From NCBI RefSeq assembly GCF_900090105.1, contig NZ_FMDM01000016.1:62001-126000 (forward strand): a stretch of 64,000 nt of DNA, read 5' to 3'. A program made the translations under genes and the position numbers. Below the pieces are notes generated by a model. That model made no database searches, was not told the DNA's origin, and saw nothing but the letters and a program-made list of their open reading frames with translations. Position 1 is the first letter of the stretch. Each line of letters starts with the position of its first letter. The DNA is from Micromonospora humi (GTDB lineage: Bacteria; Actinomycetota; Actinomycetes; Mycobacteriales; Micromonosporaceae). Positions 38,753 to 47,885 of this stretch are shown piece by piece.

Positions 38753-40042
38753 ATGCTGCGCCGCGCCCTGCCCGCTCGTCCCGAAGCCCGCCGGATCCTC
38801 CTCGGCACCCTGCTCTCCGCCGTCGGGCGCGGTCTCACGCTGCCGTTCCTCTTCATCTACCTCACCGACGTGCGTGGCCTGACCGACGCCCGCGCCGGCC
38901 TGGTGATCGGCTGGTTCGGCGCGGTGACGCTGGCGCTGTCCCCGCTGGGCGGCACGCTGATCGACCGGTTCGGCGCGCGCCGGGTGGTGCTGCCGTGCCT
39001 GGTCGTCGAGGCGGTCGGCACCGCCTCACTGGCCCTGGTCGACTCGACCGCGTCGGCGTTCGGCGTGATGACGCTGGTGGCGATCGGCAGCTCGGCGATC
39101 TGGTCGGGGCAGAACACGATCCTCGCCTCGCTCACCGGCGACGGTGAGCGGCAGCGGGTCTTCGGGCTCAACTTCGCCCTGCTCAACCTGGGCATCGGCG
39201 CGGGCGGCCTGATCTCCGGCGCGGTGGTCGACGTGGCGCGCCCGGTCACCTTCCAGGCGGTCTACCTGCTGGACGCGGTGAGCTACCTGACGCCGGCCCT
39301 GATCCTGCTCACGCTGCCGCACGTGGGGCGCCGGCCGGCCGCGCCGGTGGGCGAGGGCGCTGCCGCGCCGACGGCCGGCGGTTACCTGACCGTGCTGCGG
39401 GACCGGCCGTTCCGTCGGCTCGTCCTCTTCGGTCTGGTGCTCACCACCTGCGGGTACGCGCAGATCGAGGTGGGCTTCGCGGCGTACTCGGTGCGGGTGG
39501 TGGAGGTGACGCCGCGGGTGGTGGCCTGGGCGCTCGCCGCGAACACCGTGATGATCGTGCTCTCCCAGCTGTTGGTGATCCGCCGGATGGAGGGTCGCAG
39601 CCGGACCGGCGCGCTGGCGGCGGTCGGCGCGGTCTTCGCGGGCGCCTGGCTGGTGCTCGGCGCGGCCGGCGTGGTCGGTGGCGGCAACGCGCTGCTCGCG
39701 GCGCTGGGCGTGGTGGCCTGCTCGGCGATCTTCGGGTTCGGCGAGACGATGCTGTCCCCGGTCATGCCGGCCCTGACCAACGCGCTGGCCACGGACGAGC
39801 TGCGCGGCCGCTACAACGCGATGAGTTCGATGATCTTCGGGATCAGCGGGGTGGTGGGTCCGGTCACCGCCGGCCCGCTGATCGGCGCGGCGGACGGGCG
39901 GGTCTGGGTGGCGGTCGTGGTCGGCGGCTGCCTGGCCGCCTCCCTGCTGGCCCTGTCGCTGCGCCCCCTGCTCACCCCCGCCCAGGATGGCCGCCCCTCG
40001 CCCGCCCCCACCCCGCAACCCCAGCCCGCCCCCGCGGCCTGA
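38753..40042 (+). CDS. Major facilitator superfamily transporter
   Basis: 429 residues with about twelve transmembrane segments. GGTLIDRFGARRVVLPCL between helices 2 and 3 is MFS motif A. The second half has FFETMLSP-like FGFGETMLSPVMPAL and RGRYNAMSSMIFG. The Pro/Ala-rich C-terminal tail is hydrophilic. MdtH/drug-exporter-like proteins have this form, but the substrate is unknown. ATG 38753 follows CAGAAT by 7 bases, implying a leaderless mRNA. Transcription probably ends at the strong hairpin at 40058-40095, which it shares with the convergent nucleotidase gene. Confidence 0.88.
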   Translation: MLRRALPARPEARRILLGTLLSAVGRGLTLPFLFIYLTDVRGLTDARAGLVIGWFGAVTLALSPLGGTLIDRFGARRVVLPCLVVEAVGTASLALVDSTASAFGVMTLVAIGSSAIWSGQNTILASLTGDGERQRVFGLNFALLNLGIGAGGLISGAVVDVARPVTFQAVYLLDAVSYLTPALILLTLPHVGRRPAAPVGEGAAAPTAGGYLTVLRDRPFRRLVLFGLVLTTCGYAQIEVGFAAYSVRVVEVTPRVVAWALAANTVMIVLSQLLVIRRMEGRSRTGALAAVGAVFAGAWLVLGAAGVVGGGNALLAALGVVACSAIFGFGETMLSPVMPALTNALATDELRGRYNAMSSMIFGISGVVGPVTAGPLIGAADGRVWVAVVVGGCLAASLLALSLRPLLTPAQDGRPSPAPTPQPQPAPAA

Positions 40043-40057
40043 CCCGCAACGGACGAG

Positions 40058-40095
40058 GAACGGGCCCCCGGGAGCAGTGCTCCGGGGGCCCGTTC
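40058..40095. terminator. Long hairpin, bidirectional terminator
   Basis: GAACGGGCCCCCGG plus GAGCA (40058-40076) pairs with 40078-40095 with one bulged G. It sits between the convergent MFS and 5'-nucleotidase genes. Confidence 0.85.
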
Positions 40096-40110
40096 GGGGA
40101 TGTGCTGCCG

Positions 40111-41853
40111 TCAGGCGGCGGGAACCTCCGCGGTGGTCTGGATCCGGTCCAGCGCCGGCGCGGACACCGGCGACTTCTCGGTCAGGTACGCGGTGAAGGC
40201 GTCCAGGTCGATCTGGCCGGTCACCGCGTTGGTGCCGCCGGTCAGGACGCTGAAGCCGTCGCCACCGCCGGCGAGGAAGTTGTTCACCGTGACCCGGTAG
40301 GTCGCGGTGTCGGTCACCGGGGTGCCGTTGATGGTGAGGCTGCCCCGGACCACCCGGGTGCCGGCGCACGGCGTTCCGGCCGGCGCGGTGGTGCCGTTGA
40401 CGTCGACGACGTAGTGCACGGTCGAGGACGCGTAGAGCACCCGGGCCACGGTGAACTGCTGCTCCAGCATGCAGTAGAGCTGCGCACCGGTCAGGTCCAG
40501 CGTGACCAGGTTGTTGGCGAACGGCTGCACGGTGAACGCCTCGGCGTAGGTGACCGGGCCGGCGTCGACGTCGGCGCGTACGCCGCCCGGGTTCATGAAC
40601 GCGGCGACCGCGTTCTGCTCGTTGTCGGTCGCGGCGAGCTGCGCGTCGGCGATCACGTTGCCCAGCGGCGACTCACCGGTCTGGTAGGTCGGCTTGCCGT
40701 TGGCGTCGACCCCGGTCTGGTAGAGGTTCTCCTGGGTCTTGGTGATCGCCTCGGTGGTCTCCCCGACGATCCGGTCGGCCACCGGGCCGAGCGCGGTCTT
40801 GTACCGGGTGATCAGCTCGGTCGAGGCCGGGTCCTTGGCGACGTCCCGGGTGACCACCACGTTGTTCGCCGACGCGCTGACCACGTCCCGGGTCCGCGGG
40901 TCGATCTTCAGGTTGATGTCGGTGACCAGGCGGCCGAACGAGCTGGCGCTGGTGACCAGCTTGCCGTTGATGTTGCAGTTGTACGCGGCGTGGGTGTGCC
41001 CGCTGACGATGACGTCGATGGCCGGGTCCATCCGGTTGGCGATGTCGACGATCGGGCCGCTGAACCCGGTGCAGTCGTTGATGCCGCCGCCGTTCTGCAC
41101 GCCACCCTCGTGCAGCAGCACGACGATGCTCTTGACGCCGAGCAGCTTCAGGATCTTGGCGTACTTGTTGGCGGTGTCGGCCTCGTCGGTGAAGCGCAGC
41201 CCGGCGACGCCCTGCTGGCTGACGATGTTCGGGGTGCCCTCCAGGGTCATCCCGATGAAGCCGATCGGCACACCCTTGACGATCTTGATGCCGAACGGCT
41301 GCATCAGCGGCAGGCCGGTGGAGGTCTTGAACGCGTTCGCGGAGAGGTACTTGAACTTGGCGCCCTCGAACGGCGTGCCGTCGGCGCAGCCGTCGACCGG
41401 GTGGCAGCCGCCGCGCTGCATCCGCAGCAGTTCCTTGGCGCCCTCGTCGAACTCGTGGTTGCCGACGCTGGCGAACTCGAGCCCGGCGAGGTTCATCTCC
41501 TCGATGGTGGGCTCGTCGTGGAACGCGGCGGAGAGCAGCGGCGAGGCGCCGATCAGGTCGCCCGCCGCGACAGTGACGGTGCCCTTGCCCTGCTGCTGGG
41601 CCGCCGCACGCATCGCCTTCAGGTGGCTGGCCAGGTATTCCGCGCCACCGGCGGTCTGGCCGTCGATGGTGCCGCTGGACCCGGTCGGCGGTTCCAGGTT
41701 GCCGTGGAAGTCGTTGATCGCGAGCAGCTGGACGTCGACCGGCTTCGAGTGGGCCTCGGCCTGGTCGGGGGTGACGGCGACCGCGGTGAACGCGGTCGCG
41801 GCGAGTGCGGCCAGGCCTACGGTGGCCCGGCGGCGCATCCCGGAGACGGACAT
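40111..41853 (-). CDS. Secreted bifunctional 5'-nucleotidase/2',3'-cyclic phosphodiesterase-type metallophosphatase
   Basis: 580 residues. A signal peptide (ATVGLAALAATAFTAVAVTPDQAEAH) leads to the metallophosphatase domain: LLAINDFHGNLEP (DxH), AAGDLIGASPLLS (GD), SVGNHEFDEG (GNHE) and VSGHTHAAYNC (GHTH), a complete two-metal site. The C-terminal 5'-nucleotidase domain has MNPGGVRADVDAG and FLAGGGDGFSVL, the substrate Phe/Gly motifs. It degrades extracellular nucleotides to nucleosides and phosphate. ATG 41853 follows GAGGAG. There is no LPXTG anchor, so it is probably released. It faces the MFS gene and shares its terminator. Confidence 0.92.
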   Translation of the reverse strand: MSVSGMRRRATVGLAALAATAFTAVAVTPDQAEAHSKPVDVQLLAINDFHGNLEPPTGSSGTIDGQTAGGAEYLASHLKAMRAAAQQQGKGTVTVAAGDLIGASPLLSAAFHDEPTIEEMNLAGLEFASVGNHEFDEGAKELLRMQRGGCHPVDGCADGTPFEGAKFKYLSANAFKTSTGLPLMQPFGIKIVKGVPIGFIGMTLEGTPNIVSQQGVAGLRFTDEADTANKYAKILKLLGVKSIVVLLHEGGVQNGGGINDCTGFSGPIVDIANRMDPAIDVIVSGHTHAAYNCNINGKLVTSASSFGRLVTDINLKIDPRTRDVVSASANNVVVTRDVAKDPASTELITRYKTALGPVADRIVGETTEAITKTQENLYQTGVDANGKPTYQTGESPLGNVIADAQLAATDNEQNAVAAFMNPGGVRADVDAGPVTYAEAFTVQPFANNLVTLDLTGAQLYCMLEQQFTVARVLYASSTVHYVVDVNGTTAPAGTPCAGTRVVRGSLTINGTPVTDTATYRVTVNNFLAGGGDGFSVLTGGTNAVTGQIDLDAFTAYLTEKSPVSAPALDRIQTTAEVPAA

Positions 41854-42013
41854 GGAACTCCTCGTGAGATACCGGCGCGTGGCGGCCGGGCGATGGTTCG
41901 CCCGGCGGCCCTGATCCGTGCCGTGACAGGGGTCGATCGCGGAAGGCGGCACTCGGGGGGAACGCCGCCCGCCGGGGTAGCTTCTCATCCGCCGGGCCGC
42001 AGGTCGAGTCCAC

Positions 42014-42047
42014 GGCGTCGGCTCCCAGGGACCAGGGAGCCGACGCC
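42014..42047 (-). terminator. 13-bp perfect hairpin
   Basis: GGCGTCGGCTCCC (42014-42026) pairs exactly with 42035-42047 around an 8-base loop. It lies about 90 bases past the stop of the 42139 gene and is the likely terminator for the 43621-42139 pair. The rest of 41854-42138 holds no gene. Confidence 0.75.
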
Positions 42048-42138
42048 GACGCTCATGTCACGCGGAATTCTTTGCGCTGGCAACCACCGTTGGCCGAAAC
42101 ACCTCCGGCAGGTCACCCATCGCGAGCCGAACGGCCGC

Positions 42139-42837
42139 TCACGCCCGCCGGTCCGACATCCGAGGCGGACTGTCCGAACTCGACCGGAGCGCCGGAGAGG
42201 CGGTTCCCGAGCCGCCGTGGGCCGCCCGTACCAGTGCGCGCAACGCGGACCCGGTCCACCGCCCGGCCACCCCGGGCCGGCCCGCCAGGTAGTCGACGGT
42301 CCGCGCGACGTCCCAGCCGTGCGCCTCCCGCAGCCCGCGCGCCAGCATGCCGAGGTAGACCGCGGCCGGACGGGTCCAGGGCACCTCCACCGCCCGGTGC
42401 CCGGCGGTGAAGGTGAGCATCGGCAGGCCGTCGCGCTCACCGACCCGGAGCAGCGTCTCGTAGCGGCCCGGACCGAGCGTGGCCCGGCCGGTCCCGGCGG
42501 CCGCGCGGATCCCGGCCAGGTCGGCGCCGGGCCGCCGGTACATCTCCTGGGCCGCGATGTCGGCGAACTGCTCGACCGTCACCAGGTAGCCGCGCACCGC
42601 AGCCCGCCCGGGCAGCTCCGGATCGTAGAACGCCATGCCGCCGGTCCAGGCCCGGGACTCGCCGGCGAAGTAGATCCCGCCGGGGATCAGCGCCGGGACC
42701 GTCCGGTGCGGCGGTCGACAGTCCCGGCAACCGGGGTACGTGCGCAGCCCGCCGGGCGGCCGCCCGCCGCGCACATACCAGTCGAGTCGCGCCGCGTGCA
42801 GATTCGACCCGTAGGCGACGTACCAGAGGAGCGTCAC
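42139..42837 (-). CDS. Gamma-glutamylcyclotransferase-fold protein
   Basis: 232 residues. LLWYVAYGSNLHAARLDWYV at the N-terminus contains the YGSNL signature of the gamma-glutamylcyclotransferase/AIG2-like fold. GGIYFAGESRAWTGGMAFYDP follows, and YLVTVEQFADIAAQE fits the rest of the domain. The usual catalytic Glu is not obvious, so activity is uncertain. A Ser/Arg-rich tail follows residue 215. It starts with GTG 42837, only 4 bases after the stop of the phosphodiesterase gene, so the two form an operon. Some proteins with this pattern are annotated as histone-deacetylase-like or hypothetical in actinobacteria. Confidence 0.72.
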   Translation of the reverse strand: MTLLWYVAYGSNLHAARLDWYVRGGRPPGGLRTYPGCRDCRPPHRTVPALIPGGIYFAGESRAWTGGMAFYDPELPGRAAVRGYLVTVEQFADIAAQEMYRRPGADLAGIRAAAGTGRATLGPGRYETLLRVGERDGLPMLTFTAGHRAVEVPWTRPAAVYLGMLARGLREAHGWDVARTVDYLAGRPGVAGRWTGSALRALVRAAHGGSGTASPALRSSSDSPPRMSDRRA

Positions 42838-42841
42838 GGGG

Positions 42842-43621
42842 TCAGGCCCAAGAGGTCCGTCCGGCGGCGTGACTGACCTGGACGGTGTGCGTGACGCAGC
42901 CGCCGTCGGCCACCCGGTGCAGCAGGAACGCGGTCGGTTCGGCGACCCAGCCGATCTCGTCCTCGTCGCTCATGGTCAGGCTCGCCTGCACCCAGGTGCT
43001 CGGTGCGGTGGTCAGGACCGTACCGGCGAACGCGCTGGTCACCGGCCGGTGCAGGTGGCCCGCGGCGACGCGTACGACATGGGGGTGCCGCCCGAGCACG
43101 GCGGCGAGCGCGTCGGCGTCGGCGAGCCGGATGGCGTCGGCGGCCGGGACGCCGACCGCGACCGGCGGATGGTGCAGGCACACCACGGCGGGCGCCTCCG
43201 GCCGGCCGGCGAGCACCCCGTCGAGCCAGTCGAGCTGCTCGTCACCGAGCCGCCCGCCGGAGCCGCCCGGGGCTAGCGAGTCGAGCACCACGAGCGTGGC
43301 GTCCGGGTGGTCGACGTGGTAGTGCGCGGAGAACCCGCCGGCCAGGTGGGGGGTGCCGCCGAACGTGTCGAGCAGCGACTCGCGGTCGTCGTGGTTGCCG
43401 GTGGCCAGGTGGACCGGCAGCGGGACCCGACCGACGATCTCGCGGAGGGCGAGGTATTCGTCCGGCCGACCGTGGCCGGTCAGGTCGCCGGTGATCACCA
43501 CGCACTCCGGTCGGGGGCGCAGGGCGAGCACCGTGCCCAACGCCCGGTGCAGGCCGGCCGCCGGCTCGGCGGCGAGGGGACCGGTGGTCACGTGCGGATC
43601 ACTGAGTTGGGCGATGAGCAT
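42842..43621 (-). CDS. CpdA-like metallophosphodiesterase
   Basis: 259 residues. LIAQLSDPHV (DxH), VVITGDLTGHGRPDEY (GD), LATGNHDDRES (GNHD), CLHHPPV and VAAGHLHRPV (GHxH) are the five motifs of class III cyclic nucleotide phosphodiesterases such as CpdA and Rv0805. cAMP hydrolysis is therefore plausible, which is notable beside the class III cyclase at 23093. Family members may act on other phosphodiesters. ATG 43621 follows GAGGAGG. It is divergent from the diguanylate cyclase gene with a 165-base region between, and co-transcribed with the 42139 gene. Confidence 0.88.
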   Translation of the reverse strand: MLIAQLSDPHVTTGPLAAEPAAGLHRALGTVLALRPRPECVVITGDLTGHGRPDEYLALREIVGRVPLPVHLATGNHDDRESLLDTFGGTPHLAGGFSAHYHVDHPDATLVVLDSLAPGGSGGRLGDEQLDWLDGVLAGRPEAPAVVCLHHPPVAVGVPAADAIRLADADALAAVLGRHPHVVRVAAGHLHRPVTSAFAGTVLTTAPSTWVQASLTMSDEDEIGWVAEPTAFLLHRVADGGCVTHTVQVSHAAGRTSWA

Positions 43622-43786
43622 CGGCGCCTCCTCGGGCCCGGGATCTCCACGCTATCGCCGCAGGCGTGGGCCGCGCAGCCCACAAGCGGCGCCCACAGCC
43701 TGTGGATAGCACATGTGTACGAAGGTCGACGGCACCCGCGATGAGTACATTTGATCGCGGCCCCACCCCCTCCCAACAGGAACGAC

Positions 43787-45238
43787 GTGGATCACGAGCG
43801 AGTCCTCCGCGACGTCACGGTGCGCCTTCCCACGGCGTCGACCGTGCCGGAGGCGTGCCAGTGGACCGTCGCCGCGCTCGCCCGGCACACCCCGGCGACC
43901 GCCACCGTCCTGCTCCGCGTCCACGACCGCCTCCGGTGCGTCGCGGCCACCGGCGCCTGGCAGGTCTTCTCGCACGTGCCGGCCACCACCGACGCGCCGA
44001 CCCGGCACCGGCCCGAGCCCTCGGTGGTGCGCCGGGTCTACACCTCCGGCGAGACCGCCGCCGTGTCCGACGTCGCCGTCGACCCCGACTACCTGCCGGT
44101 CCGACCGGACGTCACCGCCGAGCTCTGCGTGCCGGTACGCGACCCGGCCGGCCGGCCGATCGGCGTGCTCGACCTGCAGTGGAGCGAGCCGGTGACGCTC
44201 GCGCCGTGGCGGGAGACCGCCGAACGGCTGGCCGACCGGCTCGGCGCCCGGATCGCGGCGCTCGGCGGCCCGCCGGCCGAGAGCCGCAGCGAGAAGCTGC
44301 TCCGGCACGCCGCCGCGTTCACCGCCGCGCCGACGGACTGGGACCTGATGACCGCCGCGATCACCGCGGCCCGGGACGTGTCCGCGCTCTCCGCCGCCGT
44401 GCTGGTGCTCACCGGCCGGCGTGGACCCCGGCTGGGTGCGGCCACCGACATCCCGGGCGAGTTGGAGGCCCGGATCCGGGCCGAGCTGACCGGGTCCGGC
44501 CCGGCCGCGCTCGACCGGATGATCGACCGGGCCCACCGGTACGGCTCGGCGTACACGCTGGGCGAGGCGGGGCACCCGCCGACCGGCGAGTACCTGCCGC
44601 TGACCCGGGCCGGCGCGCGCACGCTGGTGGCGGTGCCGGTCGGCGCACCGACCGCCGGCGGCGTGCTGCTGGTGGCCGACGAGCGGTCGCTCCGGCCGGA
44701 CCCGACCACGGTCAACCTGATCGAGTTGCTGGCCGGGCAGGCGTGGACCTGCCTCGACCGGCTGCGCACCCTGGCGCGGCTGCGCGAGCAGGCCAGTTCG
44801 GACCCGCTCACCGGGCTGCGGCACACCGGGCCGTTCGGGCAGCGGATCGCCAGCGCCACGCCGGGGCGTACCGCGCTGCTGGCGATCGACGTCGACGGGT
44901 TCAAGGACGTCAACGACACCTACGGCCACCAGGCCGGCGACCGGCTGCTGGTGGGGCTGGCCCGGGCGCTGGAGGGTGCGTTGCGCCAGGGCGACGAGCT
45001 CTACCGGACCGGCGGCGACGAGTTCGTCGCGGTGATCGAGGTGAGCCACCCGCAGGAGGCGGTCGGGATCGCCGAGCGGCTCACCGAGGCGGCGCGCCGC
45101 ACCGGCCGGACGATCAGTGTCGGCATCGCACTGCCCCGCCCCGGCGAGACCCCCGACCGCACCCTGCACCGCGCCGACCAGGCCCTCTACGCGGTCAAGC
45201 GCCAGGGCCGAGACGGCGTCCACCTCTCCGCCGCCTGA
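43787..45238 (+). CDS. Diguanylate cyclase with two GAF domains
   Basis: 483 residues. An N-terminal GAF domain covers about residues 20-155 (ELCVPVRDPAGRPIGVLDLQW), and a second GAF-like domain covers about 180-315 (TLVAVPVGAPTAGGVLLVAD). The GGDEF domain follows: SDPLTGLRH, AIDVDGFKDVNDTYGHQAGD, and RTGGDEFVAVI. The active site is intact, and RQGD exactly five residues before GGDEF is the RxxD product-inhibition site. It makes c-di-GMP, with output limited by the I-site. GTG 43787 is chosen for the AGGA site upstream; TTG 43751 in frame is the alternative. No membrane helix is seen, so it is cytoplasmic. Confidence 0.92.
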   Translation: MDHERVLRDVTVRLPTASTVPEACQWTVAALARHTPATATVLLRVHDRLRCVAATGAWQVFSHVPATTDAPTRHRPEPSVVRRVYTSGETAAVSDVAVDPDYLPVRPDVTAELCVPVRDPAGRPIGVLDLQWSEPVTLAPWRETAERLADRLGARIAALGGPPAESRSEKLLRHAAAFTAAPTDWDLMTAAITAARDVSALSAAVLVLTGRRGPRLGAATDIPGELEARIRAELTGSGPAALDRMIDRAHRYGSAYTLGEAGHPPTGEYLPLTRAGARTLVAVPVGAPTAGGVLLVADERSLRPDPTTVNLIELLAGQAWTCLDRLRTLARLREQASSDPLTGLRHTGPFGQRIASATPGRTALLAIDVDGFKDVNDTYGHQAGDRLLVGLARALEGALRQGDELYRTGGDEFVAVIEVSHPQEAVGIAERLTEAARRTGRTISVGIALPRPGETPDRTLHRADQALYAVKRQGRDGVHLSAA

Positions 45239-45276
45239 CCCCGCCCCGTCCCGTCCCCGCCCCGCCCCCGCGCGTC

Positions 45277-45343
45277 GATCTTGCACTTTCGGCCCGGATC
45301 ACGCGGCAGATGCACCTTTTGTCCGGGCACAACCTGCAAGATC
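45277..45343. repeat. GATCTTGCA palindromic repeat (second copy)
   Basis: GATCTTGCA (45277-45285) is inverted at 45335-45343. Interior blocks TTTCGGCCCGG and CCGGGCACAAC resemble those of the copy at 27499-27578. It fills the gap between the convergent diguanylate cyclase and asd genes and could terminate both. Confidence 0.8.
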
Positions 45344-45350
45344 GCCGAGG

Positions 45351-46409
45351 TCAGGGGGTGAGTTCCTTGGCGAGGAGTTCGGCGATCTGGGCGGTGTTCA
45401 GGGCGGCGCCCTTGCGGAGGTTGTCGCCCGTCACGAAGAGGTCGAGGGCGCGGGGGTCGTCGACGGCGCGGCGGATCCGGCCCACCCAGGACGGGTCGGT
45501 GCCGACCGCGTCGATCGGCATCGGGAACTCCCCGGCCGCCGGGTCGTCGACCAGGATCACGCCCGGCGCGTTGCGCAGCACCTCGCGGGCGCCCTCGGCG
45601 TCCACCTCGGTGGCGAAGACCGCGTGCACGGCGACCGAGTGCCCGGTCACCACCGGCACCCGCACGCACGTGGCGGAGACCTTCAGGTCGGGCAGCCCGA
45701 GGATCTTGCGCGACTCGTTGCGCAGCTTCAGCTCCTCGGAGGACCAGCCGCCGTCGGCCAGCGAACCCGTCCACGGCACCACGTTGAGCGCCAGCGGCGC
45801 GGGGAACGGGCCCAGCTCGTCGCCGACCGCCTGGCGTACGTCGCCGGCGCGGGAACCGAGCACCCGGTCCCCGGCGATCTTGCCGAGCTGGAGGTGCAAC
45901 GCGTCCACCCCGGCCTGCCCCGCCCCGGAGACCGCCTGGTAGGAGGCGAGGACCAGTTCGCGCAGGCCGTACTCGCGGTGCAGCGGGGCGACCGCGACGA
46001 TCATCGCCAAGGTGGTGCAGTTGGCGTTGGCGATGATCCCCTTCGACCGGTTGCGCACCTGGTCGGGGTTGATCTCGGGGACCACCAGTGGCACGTCCCG
46101 GTCCATCCGGAACGCGCCGGAGTTGTCCACCACCACCGCACCACGGGCCACCGCGACGGGTGCCCACTCGGCCGAGACGTCGTCGGGCACGTCGAACATC
46201 GCCACGTCGACGCCGTCGAAAGCCTCGGGCGTGACGGCCCGGACGGTCAGCTCCTCGCCCCGGCACCGCACCCGGCGGCCGGCCGAGCGCTCGGAGGCGA
46301 GCAGCCGGATCTCGCCCCACACGTTGCGGCGCGAGGAGAGGATCTGGCACATCACGGTGCCGACGGCACCTGTCGCGCCGACCACGGCGAGGGTGGGCAG
46401 CGGCGGCAT
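45351..46409 (-). CDS. asd: Aspartate-semialdehyde dehydrogenase
   Basis: 352 residues. VVGATGAVGTVMCQIL is the NADP-binding GxxGxxG. NANCTTLAM holds the catalytic Cys, and SYQAVSGAGQAGVDAL and VPVVTGHSVAVHA the substrate and catalytic His segments. It reduces aspartyl phosphate to aspartate semialdehyde for lysine, methionine and threonine, and for diaminopimelate in the wall. It starts 5 bases after the lysC stop, the usual actinobacterial order. The palindromic repeat at 45277-45343 lies just beyond its stop. Confidence 0.95.
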   Translation of the reverse strand: MPPLPTLAVVGATGAVGTVMCQILSSRRNVWGEIRLLASERSAGRRVRCRGEELTVRAVTPEAFDGVDVAMFDVPDDVSAEWAPVAVARGAVVVDNSGAFRMDRDVPLVVPEINPDQVRNRSKGIIANANCTTLAMIVAVAPLHREYGLRELVLASYQAVSGAGQAGVDALHLQLGKIAGDRVLGSRAGDVRQAVGDELGPFPAPLALNVVPWTGSLADGGWSSEELKLRNESRKILGLPDLKVSATCVRVPVVTGHSVAVHAVFATEVDAEGAREVLRNAPGVILVDDPAAGEFPMPIDAVGTDPSWVGRIRRAVDDPRALDLFVTGDNLRKGAALNTAQIAELLAKELTP

Positions 46410-46414
46410 CCGCG

Positions 46415-47680
46415 TTACCGCCCGGTGCCGGCGTAGACGACGGCTTCGGTGTCACCACCCAGCTCGAAGGCGTCGTGGATGGCGCGGACCGCCTTGTCGA
46501 GGTCGGTGTCGCGGCAGACCACGGAAACGCGGATCTCGGAAGTGGAGATCATTTCGATGTTCACGCCGGCGGTGCCGAGCGCGGCGAAGAAGCCGGCGGC
46601 GACGCCCGGGTGCGAGCGCATGCCGGCGCCGATCAGGGAGACCTTGCCGACGTGGTCGTCGTAGAGCAGGCCCTTGAACTTGACCGTCTCCTGGATCTTG
46701 CTGAGCGCGGCCATCGCGGTCGGGCCGTCGGCCTTCGGCAGCGTGAACGAGATGTCGGTGCGGCCGGTGCCCTCGGTCGACACGTTCTGCACGATCATGT
46801 CGATGTTGATCTCGGCGCCGGCGACGGTGTCGAAGATCCGCGCGGCGGCACCCGGCTCGTCGGGCACCCCGACGATGGTGATCTTCGCCTCGCTGCGGTC
46901 GTGGGCGACCCCGGTGATCAGTGCCTGTTCCACAGCAAGGTCCTCCATCGATCCGGTGACCATCGTGCCGGTGTTGGTCGAGTATGACGAACGGACGTGG
47001 ATCGGCAACCCCGCGCGCCGGGCGTACTCGACGCTGCGCAGGTGCAGCACCTTCGCGCCGCAGGCGGCCAGCTCCAACATCTCCTCGTAGGTGATCTGCC
47101 TGATGTGCCGGGCGTTCGGCACGATCCGCGGGTCGGCGGTGAAGACGCCGTCCACGTCGGTGTAGATCTCGCAGACGTCCGCGTGCAGCGCGGCGGCCAA
47201 CGCCACGGCGGTGGTGTCCGAGCCGCCCCGGCCGAGCGTGGTGACGTCCTTGGTGTCCTGCGAGACACCCTGGAAGCCGGCGACGATGACCACCGCGCCC
47301 TCGTCGAGCGCACCCTTGAGCCGCCCCGGGGTCACGTCGATGATCCGGGCCCGCCCGTGCACCGAGGTGGTGATCACGCCGGCCTGCGAACCGGTGAACG
47401 AGCGTGCCTCGTACCCCTGGTTGTGGATGGCCATGGCGAGCAGCGCCATCGAGATCCGCTCGCCGGCGGTGAGCAGCATGTCCAGCTCGCGGCCGGGCGG
47501 CAGCGGGCTGACCTGGTTGGCCAGGTCGAGCAGCTCGTCGGTGGTGTCGCCCATGGCGGAGACCACCACGACCACGTCGTCGCCCGCCTTGCGGGCCGCC
47601 ACGATGCGCTCGGCCACCCGCTTGATCCGCTCGGCGTTGGCGACGGAGGACCCGCCGTACTTCTGCACCACGAGTGCCAC
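46415..47680 (-). CDS. lysC: Aspartate kinase (alpha subunit, with internal beta start)
   Basis: 421 residues, exactly the length of actinobacterial LysC alpha. VQKYGGSSVANAERI is the kinase signature, GFQGVSQDTKDVTTLGRGGSD the nucleotide region, and the C-terminus holds two ACT domains (ITIVGVPDEPGAAARIF and VSLIGAGMRSHPGVAAGFF), the site of lysine/threonine feedback. An in-frame ATG at 46948 (residue 245, MEDLAVEQAL) would give a 177-residue beta subunit, as known in Corynebacterium and Bacillus. The GTG start has a strong GGGAGGGGAG site. It forms a two-gene operon with asd. Confidence 0.95.
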   Translation of the reverse strand: MALVVQKYGGSSVANAERIKRVAERIVAARKAGDDVVVVVSAMGDTTDELLDLANQVSPLPPGRELDMLLTAGERISMALLAMAIHNQGYEARSFTGSQAGVITTSVHGRARIIDVTPGRLKGALDEGAVVIVAGFQGVSQDTKDVTTLGRGGSDTTAVALAAALHADVCEIYTDVDGVFTADPRIVPNARHIRQITYEEMLELAACGAKVLHLRSVEYARRAGLPIHVRSSYSTNTGTMVTGSMEDLAVEQALITGVAHDRSEAKITIVGVPDEPGAAARIFDTVAGAEINIDMIVQNVSTEGTGRTDISFTLPKADGPTAMAALSKIQETVKFKGLLYDDHVGKVSLIGAGMRSHPGVAAGFFAALGTAGVNIEMISTSEIRVSVVCRDTDLDKAVRAIHDAFELGGDTEAVVYAGTGR

Positions 47681-47873
47681 GACGGTGCGCTCCCCTCCCA
47701 GTGACGGCCCTGAGCGTGCCGACGCCGCCGGGTTTCTCGGTCCGGCGGCGCGTGTCAGACCTCCTCAGGGTATCGGGCGGGCCGCGCGGCCGGAGCGGGT
47801 GATCCCACCATCCGGCCCGGGACGCCAACCGGTACAGCCGTACGGTGGGCTGACCCGGACCGCCACGACGTCG

Positions 47874-47879
47874 CAGAAT
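47874..47879 (+). promoter_or_regulatory. -10 element CAGAAT for a leaderless lipoprotein gene
   Basis: CAGAAT ends 6 bases before GTG 47886. The divergent lysC leader lies on the other side. No clear -35 is visible. Confidence 0.45.
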
Positions 47880-47885
47880 GACCCG

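Noticed and set aside
43693..43705. TGTGGATAG as a DnaA box near the diguanylate cyclase gene
   Set aside because: A single imperfect site with no cluster, no AT-rich stretch and no dnaA/dnaN nearby; chance match.
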